DNA of 6,323 nucleotides from Candidatus Poseidoniaceae archaeon (GTDB taxonomy: Archaea > Thermoplasmatota > Poseidoniia > Poseidoniales > Poseidoniaceae), in contig JAPKCL010000098.1 of the NCBI GenBank assembly GCA_028822955.1, positions 1-6,323 on the forward strand, written 5' to 3'. The notes beneath the pieces were generated by a model, which was given only the letters and a program-made list of their open reading frames with translations, had not been told where the DNA came from and did no database searches. Below, piece after piece: positions 1 to 6,000 of the stretch. Numbering within the stretch: position 1 is the first letter of the stretch; the number at the start of each line of letters is the position of its first letter. Made by a program: the position numbers and the translations under genes.

Positions 1-937
1 CGACAAAAGTTCGTAAGGCTTCACCATTCTCAAGAACCTCAGAAATCATTTGGATTCCCCGTTCAAGTGATGAAGCCATTCCTGTGAGTTCAAGCAGTTG
101 GCCACCTTGAAGTTCAACTAAGGTACGTGTATCACTGGAACCCTTTCCTTGAAGCACAAGAACACTGCCAAGAATTTCGAGTGCGTTCCCGATGTGGGTG
201 CCAATCGGTTCATTCATGTCGGTAATTTGAGCCACGGTCTTGATTCCCAAGCCTTTGGCTGCACCGACCATTGATTCCGCCAATGCAATCGCATCCCGTT
301 CGGTTTTCATGAACGCAGCCTTACCACATTTCACATCAAGTACGAGTGCATTCAATCCTTCAGCCGCTTTTTTGGAAACAATCGAAGCAGTAATCAGTGG
401 TATACTATCAACAGTGTCCGTAACATCCCGTATTGCATAGAGTAAGCCGTCTGCAGGAGCGATGGCATCATTTTGTGCTGCGATGCAACATCCAATCGTT
501 TCGACGGCTTCTTGCATCTGTATTGGGGTGAGGTTGCAATTGAAACCAGGTATTGATTCTAGTTTGTCAATCGTGCCTCCTGTGTGACCTAACCCTCTTC
601 CTGCCAACATCGGCACCCGTAAGCCACATGCTGCAAGTGCTGGGGCGAGGATCAATGACATTTTGTCTCCAACCCCACCAGTACTGTGTTTATCAGCTAC
701 ATTGGCTTGTCCTTGCCATTGCAGTACAGCACCGGAATTCATCATACCACGCGTAAGTGCTGTTGTTTCATCGACTGAAACCCCATGTGTGTGAACACAA
801 CGAAGCCATCTTTCAATCGATTCAACTGGGAATTGACGTTGAGCAACACCTTCAATAAAGCGTGTCAAATCCGACATATCCATTGATTCATTGCTTTCAA
901 TCGAGTCGCATAAGCGTTCGATGAGGCCGTCACTCAT
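1..937 (-). CDS. deoA: Thymidine (pyrimidine-nucleoside) phosphorylase, bacterial type, C-terminus beyond the left edge
   Basis: This enzyme splits thymidine (or another pyrimidine nucleoside) with phosphate to give the base and (deoxy)ribose-1-phosphate, a cytoplasmic salvage step. The 312 visible residues cover about 70% of a protein of usual length; the frame runs open off the left edge. Visible are the N-terminal helical domain, the phosphate loop KHSTGGVGDK (83-92), the family signature GRGLGHTGGTIDKLE (113-127), and the base-contacting set R170, S185 and K189 in YAIRD and ITASIVSKK, each one position before E. coli R171, S186 and K190. The phosphate-binding Ser of the usual SGRG is Ala112 here, and the glycine loop is DVKCGKAAFM rather than GxGAFM. 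The start ATG is four bases after the dioxygenase stop, with GAGGTG seven bases upstream. It lacks the long N-terminal extension of archaeal AMP phosphorylases, so I reject that assignment. Thymidine versus broader pyrimidine specificity is not settled. Confidence 0.95.
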   Translation of the reverse strand, partial: MSDGLIERLCDSIESNESMDMSDLTRFIEGVAQRQFPVESIERWLRCVHTHGVSVDETTALTRGMMNSGAVLQWQGQANVADKHSTGGVGDKMSLILAPALAACGLRVPMLAGRGLGHTGGTIDKLESIPGFNCNLTPIQMQEAVETIGCCIAAQNDAIAPADGLLYAIRDVTDTVDSIPLITASIVSKKAAEGLNALVLDVKCGKAAFMKTERDAIALAESMVGAAKGLGIKTVAQITDMNEPIGTHIGNALEILGSVLVLQGKGSSDTRTLVELQGGQLLELTGMASSLERGIQMISEVLENGEALRTFV

Positions 938-941
938 CGGC

Positions 942-1901
942 TCACACCTCGTCTTCTGCAAGACCAATTTCGACCAAACGCTGATGTAAATATTGACCTG
1001 CAGTGATCGATTGGAACAAAGGTTCCCCACCAGTGAGTTGAATAAATTCTTCTCGAGGAGTCAAGTCAATGTCATTGCGTGGATGAACGAACATCGGCAT
1101 TGAAAATCGTCGAGCATTAGAATTACTCGGATTGACGACACGGTGAGTTGTTGATTTGAACAATCCATTGGTGAGGTTCTGTAGCATATCACCAGAGTCA
1201 ACTATGATATGGCTTGCATCACCTTTGACTTGTATCCAACTTCCATCATGGTCCATTACTTCGAGTCCATCGGCTGTTGCTGTGACGAGTAAGGTGATGA
1301 AATTGATATCTTCATGCGCGGCTGAACGAACGGCTCCTTGGGGTACATCATCACCAAGAGGGGGATAGTGGATGATTCGCATGATGGTGTTGCCATCTGC
1401 TGCCATTGAACTGAGCCAATTTTTTTCTTTTCCGAGATACAAACTGCATGAATGCAAGAGGCTTTGAGAAAGGGTTTCCATTCGAGTGAATAATCCATCA
1501 ATCACAGGTTTGAATCCAGGCGCATCTTGTTCAGGCCACACATTCGCAACATAGGTTGGTACTTCGCCTGTTGTCGGATGACTACGGCCACTTTGCCAAA
1601 ATTCTTTCAAATCAGGTGCAGGGTTGTTTTTAGCGTGTTCGATTCCAAAAGCTGTGTAGCCACGTTGGTGAGCAATTTTGGGTTGAAGATAGGTTTTCTT
1701 GGTCGTTTCACTGAGTGAGAAAAAGGCATCACCTTGTTCATATGCTTGTTCAATCGAATCCAATGGGATTCCATGATTCTTCAACGCAAAGAATCCAATA
1801 TCTTTGAGAGAATCGCCCACTGCCTGAATAAATGCTTGTTGCCGTTGAGTATCACCGCTGGTGTACTCTGAAAAATCGACGACAGGGATGCTTCGCATCA
1901 T
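942..1901 (-). CDS. Isopenicillin N synthase-like Fe(II)/2-oxoglutarate-type dioxygenase
   Basis: A soluble non-heme iron oxygenase of 319 residues, the normal family length. The N-terminal DIOX_N-type domain spans about residues 4-115 (IPVVDF, then IGFFALKNHGIP at 35-46). The catalytic double-stranded beta-helix spans about 172-272. The iron ligands are seen as H196 and D198 in the HED motif and H253 in STTHRVVNP. R265 and S267 (RFS) form the RxS site that binds the 2-oxoglutarate carboxylate in most members and the substrate valine in isopenicillin N synthase itself. R175 with YPP (179-181) is the conserved strand before the HxD loop. Two ATGs are in tandem at 1901 and 1898; AAGGTGG lies only about two bases before the first and five before the second, so Met2 (318 residues) is a good alternative start. 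The substrate cannot be read from sequence. The gene sits between BI-1 and thymidine phosphorylase, and the same superfamily includes thymine-7-hydroxylase. Antibiotic synthesis is not supported. Confidence 0.9.
   Translation of the reverse strand: MMRSIPVVDFSEYTSGDTQRQQAFIQAVGDSLKDIGFFALKNHGIPLDSIEQAYEQGDAFFSLSETTKKTYLQPKIAHQRGYTAFGIEHAKNNPAPDLKEFWQSGRSHPTTGEVPTYVANVWPEQDAPGFKPVIDGLFTRMETLSQSLLHSCSLYLGKEKNWLSSMAADGNTIMRIIHYPPLGDDVPQGAVRSAAHEDINFITLLVTATADGLEVMDHDGSWIQVKGDASHIIVDSGDMLQNLTNGLFKSTTHRVVNPSNSNARRFSMPMFVHPRNDIDLTPREEFIQLTGGEPLFQSITAGQYLHQRLVEIGLAEDEV
945..950 (-). promoter_or_regulatory. Ribosome binding site of the thymidine phosphorylase gene, inside the end of the dioxygenase gene
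   Basis: Read on the minus strand this is GAGGTG, a strong match to the anti-Shine-Dalgarno end of 16S rRNA, with seven bases to the ATG at 937. It forms the last two sense codons (Glu, Val) of the dioxygenase, directly before its TGA. Ribosomes finishing the dioxygenase are therefore placed on the next start, which points to coupled translation. Confidence 0.85.
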
Positions 1902-1902
1902 A

Positions 1903-1909
1903 CCACCTT
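1903..1909 (-). promoter_or_regulatory. Ribosome binding site of the dioxygenase gene
   Basis: The minus strand reads AAGGTGG in the 10-base gap between the BI-1 stop and the tandem ATGATG. Its AGGTG core is two bases from the first ATG and five from the second, so its position favours the second ATG as the start. Confidence 0.65.
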
Positions 1910-1911
1910 CA

Positions 1912-2712
1912 TCAGTTTAAGTTATTTCTCACCTTTGAGAGGAGGCGTAGCATCTCGATATAAATCCAAATAACAGTGACAAGGAGTCCAAAGGCTCCCC
2001 ACCATTCGCCGACTTTTGGTGTTCGTTGTTTAATTCCAGTCTCGATGAAATTAAAATCCAAAATGAGGCACAATGAAGCCACGGCAAGAATAAACAATGT
2101 TACGATAATGCCCATTGGTCCGGAAGAGTGTAGGAACGGAACTTGAAAAGAGCCAGGTATGAAGGACAGTGCAAAGCTAACCACATACAACAACATAATT
2201 CCGATGACAAGGCTCATGACCACTTTCTGAAAGAGTGGAGTTGCCTTGATTATTCGTGTTGCGTACAATCCATACATGGCGCCGACAATACACATTGTTC
2301 CAACGGCTGCTTGGAATACGATTCCAGAGTACATTTGTTCAAAAGCAAGTGATATTCCTCCGATCATTAGACCTTCAAATGCTGCATACGAGAGCATCAA
2401 TGGTACAGGATTTGTCGGGCGCATAAAGACCAATAACATAACGAGAATGAAACCGGTTATGCCGCCAATGGCCGCAGCGGCCATAGCGATGTTCATGCTG
2501 ATGGTTATTGCTGCATATGCAGTTACTGCCGCAAAAAAGACGGTGGTTCCGAACATAATGCCTATTTTCTGCATTGTTCCTTCATAGGACATGGTCTCAT
2601 ACCCGTCGATATTATTCCAAAATTGGTTTGAGAGAACAGGGTTACTTGAACGATAGACCATAGCAATCAGTCTTTGGACATCGGGGTCCTTTGTCAAACT
2701 TGTGATGTTCAA
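1912..2712 (-). CDS. Bax inhibitor-1/YccA family seven-helix membrane protein
   Basis: An integral membrane protein of up to 266 residues with seven hydrophobic segments at about 50-70, 75-96, 102-123, 131-150, 164-185, 199-219 and 237-258. The pre-helix motif RSSNPVL (21-27), EGTMQK (44-49), the helix 6 end LILDFNFIE (216-224) and the last helix FGLLVTVIWIYIEMLRLL (241-258) fit the prokaryotic BaxI_1 branch. Family members studied elsewhere act as pH-sensitive calcium leak channels or bind the FtsH protease. D219 and E253 could be the acidic pair that gates such a leak, which is inference. The start is uncertain. The TTG at 2712 overlaps the stop of the upstream gene as TTGA, and a stop lies three codons upstream in frame, so no longer form exists. 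ATG at codon 18 (2661) places the RSSNP motif near the N-terminus as is common in the family, but it has no clear ribosome site. The physiological role here is unknown. Confidence 0.92.
   Translation of the reverse strand: MNITSLTKDPDVQRLIAMVYRSSNPVLSNQFWNNIDGYETMSYEGTMQKIGIMFGTTVFFAAVTAYAAITISMNIAMAAAAIGGITGFILVMLLVFMRPTNPVPLMLSYAAFEGLMIGGISLAFEQMYSGIVFQAAVGTMCIVGAMYGLYATRIIKATPLFQKVVMSLVIGIMLLYVVSFALSFIPGSFQVPFLHSSGPMGIIVTLFILAVASLCLILDFNFIETGIKQRTPKVGEWWGAFGLLVTVIWIYIEMLRLLSKVRNNLN
2709..2712 (-). promoter_or_regulatory. TTGA stop/start overlap joining the surface protein and BI-1 genes
   Basis: On the minus strand TTGA holds both a TTG start (2712-2710) and the TGA stop (2711-2709) of the upstream gene. 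This is the TTG version of the common ATGA coupling site. Only a weak AGGT lies upstream (2725-2728, 12 bases away), so BI-1 translation would depend mostly on ribosomes ending the upstream gene, if this start is the true one. Confidence 0.55.
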
Positions 2713-3053
2713 GCGTTCTCATTGACCTGTTCTTGGTAGTACTCACCCAATTGCTCAATCGACCAACCTTGGTCGAGATACGATTGAATTGTTTCTTCAG
2801 GCCACCCTGGGCAACGTGCAAGATCTTCAGGTGACAGTCCCGATGCTTTCGGTGGTGCCCCACTTCCATCAAGAACAGGCATATCCCAATTACCAGCATC
2901 GACTTTCGTTCCAGCAAGCGCATCGAGGTTTTCACTTTCGATGGTAATCAAATCCTTCATTTCCTCACCTTCACTTTCGATATTTCTCAAGATGAAGAAT
3001 GCTCCAGCAGCTAAGAGAATACCACCCAACATGAAGAAGAACATCATATCGGT
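2709..3053 (-). other. C-terminal membrane anchor and cytoplasmic tail of the surface protein
   Basis: A Ser/Thr/Asn-rich linker (about 1066-1083) leads to a hydrophobic helix at 1084-1105 (FFFMLGGILLAAGAFFIL), followed by Arg1106 and a charged tail of about 90 residues, giving an outside N-terminus and inside C-terminus. The tail ends in a helical module at 1164-1189 (CPGWPEE, then SYLDQGWSIEQLGEYYQ). This resembles the short tail modules I associate with marine Group II archaeal surface proteins, and somewhat the SHOCT-type helical motif. The function of the tail module is not known to me. Confidence 0.75.
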
Positions 3054-6000
3054 CCCGAAACTCGAACTCGTGTCTGCACTCGGTGTGGCATTGCTGTTTC
3101 GTTGTTCTGTTGAACAGCCATTTCCATCAACCGGAATATTGGCAAGAGTATCTGGGCAGAGGTCATCACGATTGATGACAAAATCTCCATCATTATCCAA
3201 CATGCTGTCGTCAACGGTTGTTTGATTCTCTTCAGTCAAAATGCCACCAAGGTCACATCCAAGAGCTTCGGATTCATTGACCCCATCGCCGTCGGCATCT
3301 GCAAGCGTCAGTGCATCGGTTGGAGATACATCGACAACCTCAGGGTCCAAAGCAGTTGATTGTGCCCAAGAAACTTCGACTGCATCGGCAATACAATCAC
3401 CATCAGTATCGGCATTAGTTGCATGGCTGCCAAAGATATACTCTATTTTATTCAGCAATCCATCGCCGTCCGCATCATAGTCGCCTTCAAGGATATTTTG
3501 AGCACCAAGAGTACGTGTTGTACGGTTAAGCCCATTTGCTACTTCCCAGTAATCCGGTAGTCCGTCATTATCTGTGTCGGTTACATTGTCAGTTCGAACC
3601 CAATCACGGTTCCATCCAGCAAGGAAAGGGGCAGTAACTTCTGCGCTTGTGAGAATGAGTCCCATCTCACGGTTACGTGTCGTCGCTGAATCGCCCCAGT
3701 TAATTGATGAAATCAGAACGTGCTCGGCGTCAACAATCATGCCTTTGTTGTGTAGTTTGGATACTTCATCATCTTCACTCATGACAATTGCATTAATGTC
3801 ATATCCAAGGGTCGTATTCCATTCTTCATTGAATGTGTCAATAACTTCTTGGATATCCTTATCGAGATAAGCCCCGTTTAAGATCACACGAATTCGAATA
3901 CCATCTTGAGCAGCATTTTCCAGAGCAGTGACAATTGGGTTATCGCCCCAACCCCAACTCCAATCAACATCAAGGTATTGCAAAGATAACAAAATTTCTT
4001 CATCTGCTTGTTCAATCATCCACACTAATCCATCAATGCAGGTGTCTGGGCAAGTGATGAGACGTCCAGATACATCGGTCGTAATCGGATCTGCCATCGT
4101 TCCATTGACTAGAGATTTGAGAGAATCCATGGACCAATCAGTTGGTGCAGAGCCAGGAAGGATTTGGGTGATGTAGGTTCGACTGGAAGACTCATCATAG
4201 GTGAGCTGAGTCAAAACCTTTTGAGCAAGGTCAGTGTTGTAGATGATTACACCCCATTCGGAATTTCCGCGTTCATCGGGTGCTGGCTGTGAGGAACTCT
4301 TCCAATTACCTGAACCAATCCAAACACTCTCGTTGTCACGTACGGCGACTTTACTGTGGATGTAGGTATATGGTTCATCATTTTGTCCACCAAACCAGAA
4401 GGTATCAATTCCAGCAGTTGCCAGTACATTTGCCGTACCAATCTGATTGTTCTTGTCGTAGTTATTCCACCAGTATTCGGCATAGTTGAGGACAACGGTC
4501 ACTTCCACGCCTCGGTTATGAGCCTCAATCAAGGCCTGAACTAAATTTGGCTGTTCGATTTGGTAAAGGTGAACGTGCAATGATTCATTTGCATTGTCAA
4601 TCCATGCAACCAAGTCAACCAAGCCATCTTGAGGACCAATCAACGGCGTGACGGTACTCATGCCTGAAAACAGGGTAGGTCCGCAGAAGGTACTGGCTCC
4701 TAATCGACCCCAGCGGTGTTGCCAATCCAAAACAACATCTGTGTCGGGTAAATTTCCACAACCATCGCCTCGATGGTAGACAAGTAAGGAGAGGCTCGTG
4801 ACTGGTTCGACTAAACTGATGCCACTCCAACCTTCAATATCGACAGGCCCATTGCCGTAGACTACCGCGTCTGCAAGAAGGCCTGCAGGAGTGGAAATCT
4901 GAAGTGCAGCACCAGAATTTGGAAGAGATAAACCGGAGGTGAGCAGAGCAGAATCAAAGCCGATGATCGTTCCATCTTCATAGACAGATAGACCGCTTGG
5001 ATCTGATGCCATGATTACCGAACTGTTCGCAGGAATGTTGATTCCACCGAAGGGGTAATCAGTTGCTTCATTTGCTGAATTAATGAGAGTAAACATCCAC
5101 CCATTCATGTAAGCGATATTGTCGCCAGTGTTGGTAATTTCAATGAATTCTGTATTACTGGAAATGGTTGTTGAGCCTTCAGGCATAAATCGGCTGATGA
5201 CAATGTCCTGCGCATCAGTGACATGACTTGCGTTTGGTTCTTCATAGCCTGGTGTTGGCCAGAGAAGTAATTGCCATCCATCTTGCTCGGTTTCCCCAGG
5301 TCCCATCGTTTTACAATCACTGACGATGTTCCAGAGTGCTGATTGAACCGGAGTTCCATCTGGGTCAGAGAGTTGTATTTGGTCTCCCAAACCGGAGATG
5401 ACATTCTTCTCCATGAGGAGAACAGCCCGCTCTTGAGGAGCGAGCATCATCGAATCATCACTTTGGTTCCACATTGAGGTTGTTCTGAAAAAGCGACGGT
5501 CTCCATCATTTGAATCAACTCTCCAGCGGCTCAAGTTAAGGTCAGTTGCACCGTTGTTCATGACTTCAATCCAATCTTCCACAGGGTCAACCGAATCATC
5601 ATTACAGTAAGCCAAGATTTCAGTGATGACCAAATCATGCGTGCCTGCATACATTGCCCAAACAGGATTGAGTTCACCAGGAGTCATCCAAGCAGATTGA
5701 ATCCAGTCACTGTTGCTTGCAGCAGCAGTTCCAAGTGGGCCAGCACCGGCATGTGTACTGTTTGGAGCGATCAAAGATTCCCCTTCGACAGTTGAAGTCC
5801 AAGCGATGCTGTCAACCATGTCCCCGTTCCCATCTATGAGGTCAATGGAATCAGGTGTTGTATGCTTAAGGTAGAAACTTGTGGTGCCGTTTAACGCAAT
5901 CAATGCAACTTCACCAGGCTGAATCATGGAGGTCGATTGCAAAGGCATGTTGAATTGGTGCAGGGTGAGTGAACGGCCATCAGCTTGTAACTTCCATCCA

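Noticed and set aside
240..756. Short plus-strand frames opposite thymidine phosphorylase
   Set aside because: They lie antisense to a strongly conserved gene, have no recognisable motif and no ribosome site.
1..937. Archaeal AMP phosphorylase of the nucleotide/Rubisco route
   Set aside because: Residue spacing follows E. coli DeoA from the N-terminus, with KHSTGGVGD at 83-91. The N-terminal extension of about 80 residues found in AMP phosphorylases is missing.
942..1901. Isopenicillin N synthase making a beta-lactam
   Set aside because: Only the fold and iron-binding motifs match. No ACV synthetase or other beta-lactam gene is present, and the superfamily has many other substrates.
1896..1901. 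ATGATG as a duplication or frameshift
   Set aside because: It is simply two in-frame Met codons; the reading frame is intact and only the exact start is ambiguous.
2246..2587. A 113-residue plus-strand frame with hydrophobic stretches
   Set aside because: It is the antisense shadow of the BI-1 helices; antisense of membrane-helix codons often yields such frames.
2642..2935. A 97-residue minus-strand frame across the surface protein/BI-1 junction
   Set aside because: It overlaps both real genes in another frame, has basic low-complexity composition and matches no family.
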